From: Antrihabitans spumae
Lineage (GTDB): Bacteria > Actinomycetota > Actinomycetes > Mycobacteriales > Mycobacteriaceae
Direction of reading: 5' to 3'
DNA length: 64,000 nucleotides
Assembly: GCF_043944905.1 (NCBI RefSeq)
Contig: NZ_JBIMSN010000003.1
Location: 62,001-126,000, forward strand
Shown here: piece by piece, positions 8,447 through 17,323 of the stretch
How the letters are laid out: each line of letters begins with the position of its first letter
Position numbering within the stretch: position 1 is the first letter of the stretch
Program-made: the position numbers and the translations under genes
The notes under the pieces: model-generated
The model's database searches: none
Told to the model about the DNA's origin: nothing
The model's input: only the letters and a program-made list of their open reading frames with translations

Positions 8447-9985
8447 TCATACAACGTCATCCGTGCCGAACGGAGCTGCCTTCGCCGTGACTCGAAGGTC
8501 GTAGTCTGCCGCGACCGGTTGGGCTTCGAGCACCTCACGATGGCGGTCCGGCGACCACGGCCACAGCTCCGGCAACCCGTCCTTGCCGAGATACCAACTG
8601 GTGCAACCGGTTGCCCACACGGTATTCGGCAGTGCGGCACGTAGCTCCGCATTGAATTGCTCTGTCGCTCGAGCTTTGGGTGCGACGGAGTCGAATTCAC
8701 CTTTGCGCCAACGGCTTATCCATGCGGTGATGTGGTCGGCCTGGGTCTCGGCGATGGCGGTGAGCGAGTAGTTGCCGACCGGACTGTGCGGCCCCATCAA
8801 CATGAAGAAATTCGGAAAGCCAGGTAGCGCAACGGTCAGGTGCGCCCTGGGTCCTTCGGCCCACAACTCGTCGATCGTGCTGCCGTCGCGTCCGACGAGG
8901 TTCATCGGGCGCATAAATGCGTGCGCGTCGAAACCCGTTGCCAGGACGATTACGTCGCACTCGTGCAGCCGGCCGTCGGTCGTGACGATCCCGCGCTCCT
9001 CGACGTGGTCGATGGCCTCGGTGACCAGCTCGACATCGGGTCGTTGCATCGCTCGATAGAAACCTGCCGAGATGACGAGCCGCCGGCACATCGGCTGATA
9101 GTCGGGTGTCAGCTTGCGACGCAGATCGGGGTCGCGCACGGTGCGGAGATTGGCGCGACACGCCTGCGAGATTGCGCGGCGTCGCCAGCCCGGCGCCACC
9201 AACGCCTTCGAAAACCATTCGAAAACACCGCGATAGCCGCGGTACCCCAGACGGTCCAGTACCGGCAACCGACGATGGACCGGCGCGGCAAGCGCTGTGT
9301 AGGACGGATTGGGTAGCGGAAGAATCCACTGGGCGCTGCGCTGAAACAGCGCGAGACGACCGACCTCACCCGACAATCCGCACACGATCTGCACCCCGGT
9401 CGACCCGGTACCGATGACGGCGACACGTCGACCCGCCATCTCGACGGTGTGATCCCAGCGAGCAGAGTGCATGATTGCGCCACCGAAGTCGTTCAATCCC
9501 TTGATATTCGGATAGCGGGGCTCACGCAGGATGCCGGTGGCCGAGATCAGAAAATCGACGACCGAATCCTCTCCGGCCGCGGTCCGCAGCTGCCACCGAT
9601 CGTCTGCGAATCGGGCATCGACGATCTCCGTGCCGAAGCGAATCCTGCCGCGTAGCTGGTGGCTGTCGACGACCCCCGCGAAGTACGACTGGATTTCAGC
9701 GCCAGGGGAGAACAGATGCGTCCAGCCGGGGTTCGTCGCGAACGTGTACTGGTAGAAACGCGACGGCACATCGCAACTGAGTCCGGGATAGGTGTTGTCG
9801 CGCCAGGTCCCGCCGATCTCGTCGGCCTTCTCGTAGATCGTGACGTCGGTGATGCCCGCATCGAGAAGTGTTATGGCCATGCAGATTCCGGACATTCCCG
9901 CACCGACGATCGCGACCGTCGGCATGCGCAACGCGGTCGTTTCACCGAGCGCAGCGTCGGGTGACTTCATCGTCATGGTAGCCAC
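8447..9985 (-). CDS. FAD-dependent Baeyer-Villiger-type monooxygenase
   Basis: 512 residues from a GTG. An N-terminal FAD-binding Rossmann motif (VAIVGAGMSGICMAITL) and a second NADPH motif (VAVIGTGSTGVQIV) flank FGGAIMHSARWD, a good match to the BVMO fingerprint FxGxxxHxxxW[PD]. The WRDNTYPGLSCDVPS stretch is typical of flavin-containing and Baeyer-Villiger monooxygenases. It should use NADPH and oxygen to oxidise a ketone or similar substrate; the substrate is unknown. Single-gene transcription unit, convergent with the HxlR regulator. Length is normal and no defects are seen. Confidence 0.88.
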   Translation of the reverse strand: MATMTMKSPDAALGETTALRMPTVAIVGAGMSGICMAITLLDAGITDVTIYEKADEIGGTWRDNTYPGLSCDVPSRFYQYTFATNPGWTHLFSPGAEIQSYFAGVVDSHQLRGRIRFGTEIVDARFADDRWQLRTAAGEDSVVDFLISATGILREPRYPNIKGLNDFGGAIMHSARWDHTVEMAGRRVAVIGTGSTGVQIVCGLSGEVGRLALFQRSAQWILPLPNPSYTALAAPVHRRLPVLDRLGYRGYRGVFEWFSKALVAPGWRRRAISQACRANLRTVRDPDLRRKLTPDYQPMCRRLVISAGFYRAMQRPDVELVTEAIDHVEERGIVTTDGRLHECDVIVLATGFDAHAFMRPMNLVGRDGSTIDELWAEGPRAHLTVALPGFPNFFMLMGPHSPVGNYSLTAIAETQADHITAWISRWRKGEFDSVAPKARATEQFNAELRAALPNTVWATGCTSWYLGKDGLPELWPWSPDRHREVLEAQPVAADYDLRVTAKAAPFGTDDVV

Positions 9986-10022
9986 GGTAGGCGGTGTGCG
10001 GCCGTTGCGGAATCGCCGAGGG

Positions 10023-10976
10023 TCAGCCCAACTGTGCGAGGACTGCCGCGGTGGCGTCTGCGATCACCTGATTGTTGCCCGCGGCGTCCGCCTGATCGGT
10101 CAGGCTGTCGGTCAGAACCACTAGGACAACGGGTGTGCCATCGGGTCGCCAGACGACACCGGCGTCGGTGACGGTCCCGTAATCGCCCGCACCGGTTTTG
10201 TCGGCAGCGGTCCAGCCGGCAGGCAGGCCTGCGCGCATCCGCTTGTCCGAGGTTTGGCTCGCCCGCATCCAGTTGACCAGTTGCTCACGTTCGGCCGATC
10301 CGAGTGCGTCTTCGAGCAGCACCGCGTTGTAGCCCGCCGCGAGACCGTCCGAGGTCGACGTGTCTCGTGGGTCGCCACGCAGAGCTTCGTTGAGTTCGGG
10401 TTCGCGGCGGTCGAGGCGAGTGGCGTCGTCGCCGACGGATCTGGCGTACGACGTAATCGCGGCTGGTCCACCGATCGTGTCGAGCAGGTAGTTCCCCGCG
10501 GTGTTGTCACTGCGGGTCAATGCTGCGTCGGCGAGTTGTGCCAGCGTCAGCTGCGTGCCGACTGCTTCCGATGTGACCGGCGAATTCACGACGACCGTGC
10601 CGGGCTCTATCGTCCTCTTGTCGTCGAGCGACACAGTGCCAGCTGCGACGGCGCGAAGGAGCGCGGCAACGGCATAGGTTTTGAAGGTCGAACACATGGC
10701 CAGGCGTTCGTCCGCGCGATGTCGGTAGCTTCGACCGTCGGTCGGATCGATCGCGGTTACGGCGATTCGGGTCGAGTATCGAGATTCGAGGGCGGACATA
10801 TCGGCGTCGAGCTTCTGGCTGTCCAACGGCGCTGCCGTTGTACTGGAAGTGGTTGTGCTGTTGGACCTTTCGGTCGTCTCGGTGCACGCGCCGAGTAGCG
10901 CGGGCAACGTGAATACGACGGCACACAGGGCGAGTTTCGGACTGCGGCGCACAGGCTTCGACAGGGTTCGGCTCAT
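10023..10976 (-). CDS. Class A beta-lactamase, predicted lipoprotein
   Basis: 317 residues. A signal peptide ends in the lipobox LLGAC (Cys31), so the mature protein is probably a lipoprotein, followed by a Ser/Thr-rich linker. Active-site motifs are complete: S-T-F-K at 96-99 (nucleophile Ser96), SDN at 155-157, omega-loop EPELN at 191-195 (Glu191, general base) and KTG at 259-261. It should hydrolyse beta-lactams outside the membrane. It is divergent from a LysR-type gene (137-bp gap), the classical bla/ampR-like layout, so inducible expression is likely. A second beta-lactamase-family gene follows the regulator. Confidence 0.93.
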   Translation of the reverse strand: MSRTLSKPVRRSPKLALCAVVFTLPALLGACTETTERSNSTTTSSTTAAPLDSQKLDADMSALESRYSTRIAVTAIDPTDGRSYRHRADERLAMCSTFKTYAVAALLRAVAAGTVSLDDKRTIEPGTVVVNSPVTSEAVGTQLTLAQLADAALTRSDNTAGNYLLDTIGGPAAITSYARSVGDDATRLDRREPELNEALRGDPRDTSTSDGLAAGYNAVLLEDALGSAEREQLVNWMRASQTSDKRMRAGLPAGWTAADKTGAGDYGTVTDAGVVWRPDGTPVVLVVLTDSLTDQADAAGNNQVIADATAAVLAQLG

Positions 10977-11113
10977 AAATTCACTATCGTGTCCCGCGAA
11001 AGGCGATGCAAAGACGATCCCGCGTCCGCCGCGAGTCGATTTCGATATCGGTGCTGCTGGGGGGCGGATTCGAGCACCGAAGAAATCCTGGTCGGTTTCC
11101 GAAGGCTGGTTGA

Positions 11114-12007
11114 ATGGTGAGCATGGACCTGCTCCGCCATCTGAAATTTTTCGTCGCGGTCGCTGAGGAGGGCCATTTCGGGAACGCGGCGGCCCGCCTC
11201 GGCATGACGCAACCGCCGCTGTCACAGGGCGTTCGGCGGCTCGAGAATCGGCTCGGCTCGGTCCTCGTCGATCGTGGTGGGCGTCGCGTCGGACTGACCG
11301 ACGCCGGACGCCAACTGCTGCCGCGCGCTCGGCTGCTCGTCGCCGATGCGGCGCGATTCGAGGACGAAGCGCTGCGCATCGCAGGAGGCCGTCACGCAGT
11401 TGTTCGTTGGGGCACAACGTCATCCGTCACCGATGAGGTCGTGCTCGAATGCATAGGCGCGCTCGTCGCCGTCGACTCCGAGGGAGACCCGAAGGTCGAA
11501 ACGACCACAGCCGCAACGGCAGACCTCGTGGAGAGCGTCACCAGCGGACTGCTCGACGTCGCCGTGATCGAACACCCGGCGCTGCTGACCGATGTTGCAA
11601 GCGGCCCTGTGCTGCAACTCAGGCGGTGGGTCATCGTTCCGTCCAGCCATCCTGTCGCATCGGCAAAACGGCCGCAGGCGCGCATGTTTCGCGGTCTGGC
11701 GCTGTCGACGGGTCAGCGCTCGGACAATCCGGCTGCGTACGATCTGTTCGTCGACGGCTGGCGTGCGCGAGGTCTCGACCCGGAGCTCATCGTCTCCAAC
11801 GGGTCGCGAGAACTGCTCGCGCAGGTGGCGGCCGGACGCTGTTTCGGCGTCACGGCCTCCCCACCCGCGTCGATGCCCGGCGTGACGTGGGTCGAGTTTG
11901 CCCCGGACGCTCTTGCCTTGCGCGTGCGAACGATCTGCCGCCGAGGTACCGACGCGGCGTTGCTCGCAAGGACGCTCGATCGCGCGATCGGCGGAGCCCG
12001 GCCGTGA
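11114..12007 (+). CDS. LysR-family regulator between two beta-lactamase-family genes
   Basis: 297 residues from an ATG with a GAAGG Shine-Dalgarno eight bases upstream. The N-terminal HTH (LKFFVAVAEEGHFGNAAARL, then MTQPPLSQGVRRLE) is followed by a substrate-binding domain of normal length. The TGA stop overlaps the GTG of the next gene (GTGA). By analogy with AmpR-type regulators it probably controls the divergent lipoprotein beta-lactamase and its own coupled downstream partner. I did not find an unambiguous T-N11-A operator in the 137-bp intergenic region; a CGATATCG palindrome near 11040 is a candidate. Confidence 0.88.
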   Translation: MVSMDLLRHLKFFVAVAEEGHFGNAAARLGMTQPPLSQGVRRLENRLGSVLVDRGGRRVGLTDAGRQLLPRARLLVADAARFEDEALRIAGGRHAVVRWGTTSSVTDEVVLECIGALVAVDSEGDPKVETTTAATADLVESVTSGLLDVAVIEHPALLTDVASGPVLQLRRWVIVPSSHPVASAKRPQARMFRGLALSTGQRSDNPAAYDLFVDGWRARGLDPELIVSNGSRELLAQVAAGRCFGVTASPPASMPGVTWVEFAPDALALRVRTICRRGTDAALLARTLDRAIGGARP

Positions 12008-12924
12008 GCAGGTCGGCGGCGATGTCTCGGTTCGAGTTCACCGAGAAGCGGATCCGCGACGTGTTCGCTGACGCGGGGTGCGTCGGTTGGTTGCATGCGC
12101 GCAGGATCGGACCCGATTCGGCAGCGCCGACGGAATGCGTCGACGTCGACTCCGACGATCTCGTCGTCACCGCATCGGTCTACAAGCTGCCTCTGATGGT
12201 GGCGCTGTGCAGGGCTTTCGACTGCGGCGAACTGTCGCCGACCGACACGGTGCGGGTCGATCCCGCGACCTGCACGCTCGGGCCGACGGGCCTGTCGATC
12301 TTCCAGGACCCAGTGGAACTGAGCGTGCGCGACCTCGCGAGGTCGATGATGACGGTGTCCGACAACGGTGCCGCGGACATCATCCTGCGTATGGTCGGGC
12401 TCGAGTCCGTGGCGAAAGTTCTTGCCGAGCTTGGCTTGTCGCGAACTCGAATCGTCGGCGGCACAGACGACGCGCACCGAATGCTGCGCGCCGACATGGA
12501 CGTGCACACGACGAGGGAGGCATTCGAATCGCTCGCCGACAGTTTCGACGAGCGGACCTCGACTGTGTACGACCCTGCCTTCACGAGTGCGACGACTCCG
12601 CGTGAGATGACGACGCTGCTGAACGCGATCTGGATGGGAAATGCGGTGTCGGATATCTCCACACAGTTGGTCAAAAGGGTGATGTCGGAACAGATTTGGC
12701 CGCATCGAATTCGATCGGGGTTTCCCTACAGCGGAGTTGTCGTATCCGGCAAGACCGGAACGATCGGCGCAATCCGCAATGAGGTTGCGGTGGTGGAGTT
12801 TCCAGGTGAGACAGCCGTCGCGGTCGCGGTGTTCACGCGGGCGGCCCGGGCCGACCCGCTGCTTCCCGTCGTCGACCAGGCGATCGGCCGGGCCGCGCAT
12901 CTGGCTGTGACGGAACTTCGCTAG
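12004..12924 (+). CDS. Cytoplasmic class A beta-lactamase-like serine hydrolase
   Basis: 306 residues from GTG 12004, overlapping the LysR stop by four bases (an ATG at 12022 is an alternative). The fold is recognisable from S-V-Y-K at 58-61, SDN at 119-121 in MTVSDNGAAD, and KTGTIGAIRNEVAVV near residue 245. Two differences stand out: there is no signal peptide, so the protein should stay in the cytoplasm, and the omega-loop region (GGTDDAHRMLRADMD) lacks the usual ExxLN, so the deacylating glutamate seems absent. It may be a slow acyl-enzyme, a sensor or an esterase rather than an efficient beta-lactamase. Translational coupling to LysR supports a joint role. Confidence 0.85.
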   Translation: MSRSAAMSRFEFTEKRIRDVFADAGCVGWLHARRIGPDSAAPTECVDVDSDDLVVTASVYKLPLMVALCRAFDCGELSPTDTVRVDPATCTLGPTGLSIFQDPVELSVRDLARSMMTVSDNGAADIILRMVGLESVAKVLAELGLSRTRIVGGTDDAHRMLRADMDVHTTREAFESLADSFDERTSTVYDPAFTSATTPREMTTLLNAIWMGNAVSDISTQLVKRVMSEQIWPHRIRSGFPYSGVVVSGKTGTIGAIRNEVAVVEFPGETAVAVAVFTRAARADPLLPVVDQAIGRAAHLAVTELR

Positions 12925-12995
12925 GGCCTTCGGCCTCGTGAGTTCTTTCGGAGGGCCGGCGCGCCGAAAAGACGCACGAGCGGTGGAGCCGCCTA
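12922..12995. repeat. Stop-codon stem-loop element, copy 3
   Basis: Arms CTCGTGAGTTCTTTCGG (12935-12951) and CCGAAAAGACGCACGAG (12964-12980), with two imperfect positions and again a 12-base loop. TAG at 12922-12924 ends the gene on the left and CTA at 12993-12995 is the TAG stop of menE on the other strand. Confidence 0.82.
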
Positions 12996-14141
12996 CTGCC
13001 CGAAAAGGGCTCGCACGGCCGCTCGATCGACCTTGCCCGGCCCGCGCAGGGGTAGTGCTTCGACCACGAGCAGCTCGCGCGGCGCGGCCGTCGAATCAAG
13101 CTCTTGCGCAACGTGATCGCGAATATTTCCCAACGTCGGCGTCGCACCGGGTGCGGCGACGACCGCAACGACGACACGTTCACCCAAGCGTCGATCGGCG
13201 ACACCGACGATCGCACATTCGCGGACGTCGGGATGGCTGAGAATCGCGGCTTCGACAACCTGCGGGACGACCGTGAGACCGCCCGTCGAGATGGCTTCGT
13301 CCAACCGTCCCGTGACGGTCAGGATGCCGTCGCTCACCGTGCCCGCATCGTCGGTTCGGAACCAGCCTTGCCGCGCGAACGATGGGTGCTCGGGTAGTCC
13401 GCGATACCCGGTAGCAACCATCGGGCCGCCGAGCACGACGCGGCCGTCCTCGATCTCGACCAGGGCACCGTCGAGGGCAACCCCGTTGTAGACACAACCG
13501 CCGCACGTCTCGCTCATTCCGTAGGTCCGGAACAGCGTGATACCTGCGTCGGTTGCCTTCTCGCGCAACCAGACCGGAGTCGCCGCCCCGCCGAGCAGCA
13601 CTGCATCGAGACGCGTCAATGCAGCAACGCCCGCCGCGTCGTCGAGCGCTTTGACGAGCTGCGTCGGGACCAGTGAGGTGTAGCGGCGGGGACCCGGCAT
13701 CGCATCGATCGCAGGTGCCAGTGCCGCTGGATCGAAACCGTCGGAGACATCGAGAACCACCGGCGGAAGGCCTGCAAGTATGCCCCGAAACAGGACTTGC
13801 AGACCGGCGATGTGGTGGGTCGGCAGTGCAAGCAACCAGCTGCCTGCTCCGCCGAGTCGCTCGTGTGTCGCGGAACCGCTCGCACGCAACGCGGCTGCCG
13901 ACAACATCGCGCCCTTGGGGGTTCCCGTGGTACCGGACGTCGCGACGACAAGTGCGACGCCGTCTTCTATCCGCTCACCCGACGCAAGCGCCCTCTCGAG
14001 CCGAGCCGTCTCGCGGAGGTCACCTGCAGGGACCGGCAGGACCGCTGAGGTGTTGCCCGCCAATACTTCTCGCAAGACAGGAAGTATTTCGGCAACGGCA
14101 TCGCCGGACGGCACAGCCAGCGTACGAAGTGTGTTGCTCAC
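12993..14141 (-). CDS. menE: o-succinylbenzoate-CoA ligase MenE
   Basis: 382 residues from a GTG, the short form usual in actinobacteria. The AMP-binding P-loop VVATSGTTGTPKGAML, the FRTYGMSETCGGCVYNG motif and the C-terminal GKVDRAAVRAL lysine region are all present. It activates o-succinylbenzoate (made by MenC) to the CoA ester used by MenB. Located next to the DUF3349 genes and pitA in the same order as M. tuberculosis Rv0542c-Rv0545c. CACCAT lies exactly six bases before the GTG and there is no Shine-Dalgarno, so a leaderless start is possible. Confidence 0.95.
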   Translation of the reverse strand: MSNTLRTLAVPSGDAVAEILPVLREVLAGNTSAVLPVPAGDLRETARLERALASGERIEDGVALVVATSGTTGTPKGAMLSAAALRASGSATHERLGGAGSWLLALPTHHIAGLQVLFRGILAGLPPVVLDVSDGFDPAALAPAIDAMPGPRRYTSLVPTQLVKALDDAAGVAALTRLDAVLLGGAATPVWLREKATDAGITLFRTYGMSETCGGCVYNGVALDGALVEIEDGRVVLGGPMVATGYRGLPEHPSFARQGWFRTDDAGTVSDGILTVTGRLDEAISTGGLTVVPQVVEAAILSHPDVRECAIVGVADRRLGERVVVAVVAAPGATPTLGNIRDHVAQELDSTAAPRELLVVEALPLRGPGKVDRAAVRALFGQ

Positions 14142-14194
14142 TCTTCGATGGTGTCACGCATCGCCGTCGGGAACGGTCGGGGTGCCTGACACCA

Positions 14195-14509
14195 CTAGGG
14201 CGATTCGAGATCCGTCGTCGGATCGGCAGTCGGCCAGCCGCCCGCCGCGAGTCTGGAGCTGACCCGATCCACATCGGAGGACAGCGGCATCTCGTCAGTG
14301 ATCTTGGTGATCATCACTTGGATGTCGGTCTTGTCGATGGGAAGGTCGCCCGCGGTGACTAGCGCTGTTGTGATCTGTTCGACCTCGTCGTCGGACAGCT
14401 TGCGAGTCAGTAATGCCAAGAGTGGAACGTAGTCCCTTTCGGGCACGCCCTCGGGATAGCCGGCACGGAGCCAGCCGAGGACGTTGGCGAGAAATGGCGG
14501 AAGTGCCAA
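14195..14509 (-). CDS. DUF3349 protein (Rv0543c-like), copy A
   Basis: 104 residues, all one small helical domain. The pattern VLGWLRAGYPEGVPERDYVPLLALLTRKLSDDEV, cut here for description at residues about 9-42, and the C-terminal VSSRLAAGGWP are diagnostic of DUF3349. No catalytic residues are known for the family. It follows a second DUF3349 gene by 10 bp in the same direction and lies downstream of pitA, so it is probably part of the pitA operon. Function unknown. Confidence 0.85.
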   Translation of the reverse strand: MALPPFLANVLGWLRAGYPEGVPERDYVPLLALLTRKLSDDEVEQITTALVTAGDLPIDKTDIQVMITKITDEMPLSSDVDRVSSRLAAGGWPTADPTTDLESP

Positions 14510-14519
14510 GGTGGTCAGC

Positions 14520-14849
14520 TCAGTTGTCCGACGGATTGGCCAGTGGCCATCCGCCCGCTGCCAGACGCGACGCTACGCGTGCGACATCGTCGTCGCCGGG
14601 CTGCTCCAACGCGACTTTCGCAATTGCATCCTCGATCTCACTGCGTTCGATAACACCGTCTTCGGCGACGGCGTTGGCAATCAACTGATCGGCGATCTTG
14701 CGGACTTCGAATTCGGTCAACCGACGGTGCAGCACGGCGAAGAGTGCGATGTAGTCCTCGCGGGGCACACCCTGCGGGTATCCGGCGCGCAGCCAACCGA
14801 TGACGGTCTGGAGTATCGACTGATTTTCCGCGTTCGTTTCTGCAGTCAC
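14520..14849 (-). CDS. DUF3349 protein (Rv0543c-like), copy B
   Basis: 109 residues from a GTG (VTAETNAENQS). It shares with copy A the GWLRAGYPQGVPREDYIAL and VASRLAAGGWPLA blocks at both ends, so the two are tandem paralogues with diverged centres. The gap to the upstream membrane gene is four bases. M. tuberculosis has one such gene at this position (from memory); here it is duplicated. Function unknown. Confidence 0.85.
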   Translation of the reverse strand: MTAETNAENQSILQTVIGWLRAGYPQGVPREDYIALFAVLHRRLTEFEVRKIADQLIANAVAEDGVIERSEIEDAIAKVALEQPGDDDVARVASRLAAGGWPLANPSDN

Positions 14850-14853
14850 GTGA

Positions 14854-15144
14854 TTATCCTTTCGCCTTTGCCCCGAAGAGGGAGATGTCGAAGCTGGTAA
14901 GGATGAAGTCCTTGGCAATGAAGAGAACTCCCGCGATAACGGAGAGCAAGACCAATGCGAGCAGAGCAGATCCGGCGAATGCCATCACCGGATTACGGCG
15001 ACCGACCGTACCGTCTGCATTGATCTCGTTGACCGCGAGGAACTTGATTCCGTAGGCGAATACGACGGGCAGCCCGGCGCCGAATACGAGGCCGATGGCG
15101 ACGACGCGCCACAGCGAGTCGACGGTTTTGAGGAAAGTATCCAT
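14854..15144 (-). CDS. Small two-helix membrane protein (Rv0544c-like)
   Basis: 96 residues with two clear transmembrane segments (about 12-36 and 53-78). The residues between them (NEINADGTVGRRNPV) are polar. It sits between pitA (18-bp gap) and the DUF3349 pair, the position of Rv0544c in M. tuberculosis. An accessory role for the phosphate transporter is possible on context only. Confidence 0.75.
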   Translation of the reverse strand: MDTFLKTVDSLWRVVAIGLVFGAGLPVVFAYGIKFLAVNEINADGTVGRRNPVMAFAGSALLALVLLSVIAGVLFIAKDFILTSFDISLFGAKAKG

Positions 15145-15162
15145 GTTCTACGTTCGCCCTTC

Positions 15163-16362
15163 TCAGACGTTCGCCGGGTCGGCGGGGGTGCTCGTCTTGA
15201 CTTTTTCCGAAGGAGGCGTGAGTCCGCCGTCCCAGTCTTCGTTGACGTTCGAGGTGTCGACCGGGTTTTTCTTCGAGCGCAGGTACATGTAGCCCGACAG
15301 CGCGACGAGGATTCCGAACACAACGAGCACGCCACCGAGTCCACCGATCGCGTGAGCGAGGGCCCAGCAGATTGCGCCGACGATGCCGGCGGCAGGCAGG
15401 GTGAGCAGCCACGCGGCGGCCATCCGACCCGCGACGCCCCACCGGACCTCCGCGCCCTTCTTGCCGACGCCGGTTCCGAGGATCGAGCCGGTTGCCGTCT
15501 GTGTGGTCGACAAGGGAAGGCCGAAGTGGCTGGACGTCAAAATGATTGCTGCAGATGAAGATTCAGCCGCGAATCCCTGCGGCGACGCGATCTCGACAAG
15601 CCCCTTGCCGAGCGTGCGAATGATTCGCCAGCCGCCGAGGTAGGTACCGAGCGCAATGGCCAATGCACAGGAGAGTTTGACCCAGAAGGGCATCTCCGAA
15701 TCACCGTTGATCGTGCCATGGGCAACGAGGGCCAGGAAGATGATTCCCATCGTCTTCTGCGCGTCGTTGGTGCCGTGTGCGAGCGAAACGAGTGACGCCG
15801 ACCCGATCTGGCCCCAGCGGAAGCCTTCTTCCTTGTTCTTCTCGTTGACGCGATCGGTGATCTTGTAGACCGCGAACGTGCCGATCGCGGCGACGAGGCC
15901 GGCGACCACGGGAGCGAGCAGTGCGGGAACGAGGATCTTGTTGACGACGCCGTCGGACCCCTTTGCCCAGATGACACCGCTGGTTCCCAGCGCGGCAATC
16001 GTCGCTCCGATGAGTCCACCGAAGAGAGCGTGCGACGAACTCGATGGAATGCCGAAGAGCCACGTTGCGAGGTTCCAGAGAATGCCGCCGACGAGTCCGG
16101 CGAAGACGATCACGAGAAGGTCTTGGCCTTGCACGGTTTTGAGGTCGACTATTCCTTTGGCAACGGTTGCGGCCACTTCCACGGAAAGGAAGGCGCCGAC
16201 AAGGTTGAGAACAGCGGAGAGGCCGACTGCCACCTTCGGTTTGAGTGCACCGGTAGCGATCGATGTCGCCATCGCATTCGCGGTGTCGTGAAAACCGTTG
16301 GTGAAGTCGAAGGCCAGAGCCGTTACGACGACGATTAGGAGGACGAGGAGTTCAGCGCTCAC
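15163..16362 (-). CDS. pitA: Low-affinity inorganic phosphate transporter PitA
   Basis: 399 residues from a GTG. The PiT-family signature GFHDTANAMATSIATGAL is near the N-terminus (residues about 23-40), and its inverted-repeat partner VSLAHGTNDAQKTMGI is in the second half (residues about 190-205). About ten membrane segments. It should take up phosphate (as metal-phosphate) with protons. It heads the minus-strand set pitA, small membrane protein, DUF3349 B, DUF3349 A and possibly menE, with short gaps. The C-terminus is a hydrophilic tail. Confidence 0.93.
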   Translation of the reverse strand: MSAELLVLLIVVVTALAFDFTNGFHDTANAMATSIATGALKPKVAVGLSAVLNLVGAFLSVEVAATVAKGIVDLKTVQGQDLLVIVFAGLVGGILWNLATWLFGIPSSSSHALFGGLIGATIAALGTSGVIWAKGSDGVVNKILVPALLAPVVAGLVAAIGTFAVYKITDRVNEKNKEEGFRWGQIGSASLVSLAHGTNDAQKTMGIIFLALVAHGTINGDSEMPFWVKLSCALAIALGTYLGGWRIIRTLGKGLVEIASPQGFAAESSSAAIILTSSHFGLPLSTTQTATGSILGTGVGKKGAEVRWGVAGRMAAAWLLTLPAAGIVGAICWALAHAIGGLGGVLVVFGILVALSGYMYLRSKKNPVDTSNVNEDWDGGLTPPSEKVKTSTPADPANV

Positions 16363-16467
16363 GCGATTAGTGTGCGTACTCGATCCACGGAAAGCCAGCC
16401 AGGGTCGCGGGTGTTCATCTGCCGTCCACCAAGTGACCGATATGCCCGGATATGCAGGAGGTTTACG

Positions 16468-16860
16468 TCACGTTGTAGTCGACCGTGTGTCGCGTCGCAA
16501 AGGATGATCGTCGGGTATCTGGACGACGACGATGCTTACTCCGTCGGGGTCGGTGATCCACATTTCACGCAGTCCCCACGGCTCCTTCTTGGCTTCGCGA
16601 TCGATGGGGACCCCCTTGGCCGCCAACTCGCTCTGCGCCTTTGCCAGGTCCTTCACCTGAAGCCAAATCGCGCCGTCGAAGGAGCTCGACGCTCCGGTTC
16701 CGCTGTACGACGTCACCTCGATCAAGCCCTGACCGGCGAAGAACACAGTGCCGCCCGGGTACTCGCGGGCGATGGCAAGGCCGATCACATCGCGGTAGAA
16801 GGTGAGCGTGCGTGCGTGATCGGCAGGACGCAAGATGATTCTGCTGCTGAGTACCTGCAT
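16468..16860 (-). CDS. VOC/glyoxalase-family protein (Rv0546c-like)
   Basis: 130 residues: a single VOC module pair beginning SSRIILRPADHARTLTFYRD and ending LREMWITDPDGVSIVVVQ, with His15 and Glu/Asp positions compatible with metal binding. It might be a dioxygenase, a lyase or a resistance-type binding protein; substrate unknown. The gap to the upstream gene is four bases, so they are probably co-transcribed. Its location between pitA and menB matches the M. tuberculosis order. Confidence 0.82.
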   Translation of the reverse strand: MQVLSSRIILRPADHARTLTFYRDVIGLAIAREYPGGTVFFAGQGLIEVTSYSGTGASSSFDGAIWLQVKDLAKAQSELAAKGVPIDREAKKEPWGLREMWITDPDGVSIVVVQIPDDHPLRRDTRSTTT

Positions 16861-16864
16861 CGCT

Positions 16865-17308
16865 TCAAGCTCCCTGGATCGGCCGTGCCTCGTGGTGTCG
16901 ACGCCCGTGTGTGCGTCGTGATTCCTTCATCTCGGCCTCGAATAGATGCCGCTTTCCACCCTGCAGTTCGTCGCGAATCCGCTTGTCCGCCTCGCGAAAT
17001 GCCGACCAGTAGCCGTCGTCGAACTCCTCGACCAACTGAAAGGTCCAGCGACCCTCGACGACGTTTCGGCCGACGAGTTCGTCGCGTAGCTGCTGCGCTG
17101 TCGCCGCGTGTCCGGCCTCCTCGAGCGCATCGGCTGCCTCGCCGAGCAGTAGGTCGGCGTGGCCGGTCAGCTGATGGAAATCGTAGAGATGTCCGCGTGC
17201 GCGTTCGATGGTCTCCAGCGCTTCGGACACTTTGCCGACCGCTGCGACCGTCTCGTCGGTGACGCCGTCGGGTCGGACGTGTTTCTCGTGCGGTTTCTGC
17301 GGGTCCAC
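16865..17308 (-). CDS. Uncharacterised helical protein upstream of the VOC gene
   Basis: 147 residues from a GTG. I do not recognise a named family. The sequence is mostly helical and charged, with DFHQLTGHADLLLGEAADAL and RWTFQLVEEFDDGYWSAFRE as the best-structured stretches and a basic His/Arg-rich tail (RRTHGRRHHEARP). Histidine and glutamate placement (H..H, then E..D) resembles four-helix metal-binding proteins but this is weak. AAGACT lies six bases before the GTG, so it may start a leaderless transcript that continues into the VOC gene. Confidence 0.7.
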   Translation of the reverse strand: MDPQKPHEKHVRPDGVTDETVAAVGKVSEALETIERARGHLYDFHQLTGHADLLLGEAADALEEAGHAATAQQLRDELVGRNVVEGRWTFQLVEEFDDGYWSAFREADKRIRDELQGGKRHLFEAEMKESRRTHGRRHHEARPIQGA

Positions 17309-17323
17309 AACTTCAGTCTTACC

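Noticed and set aside
14150..14193. GGTGTCA/TGACACC inverted repeat between menE and the DUF3349 gene
   Set aside because: Seven-base arms with a 31-base loop are likely by chance; no T-run and no supporting context.
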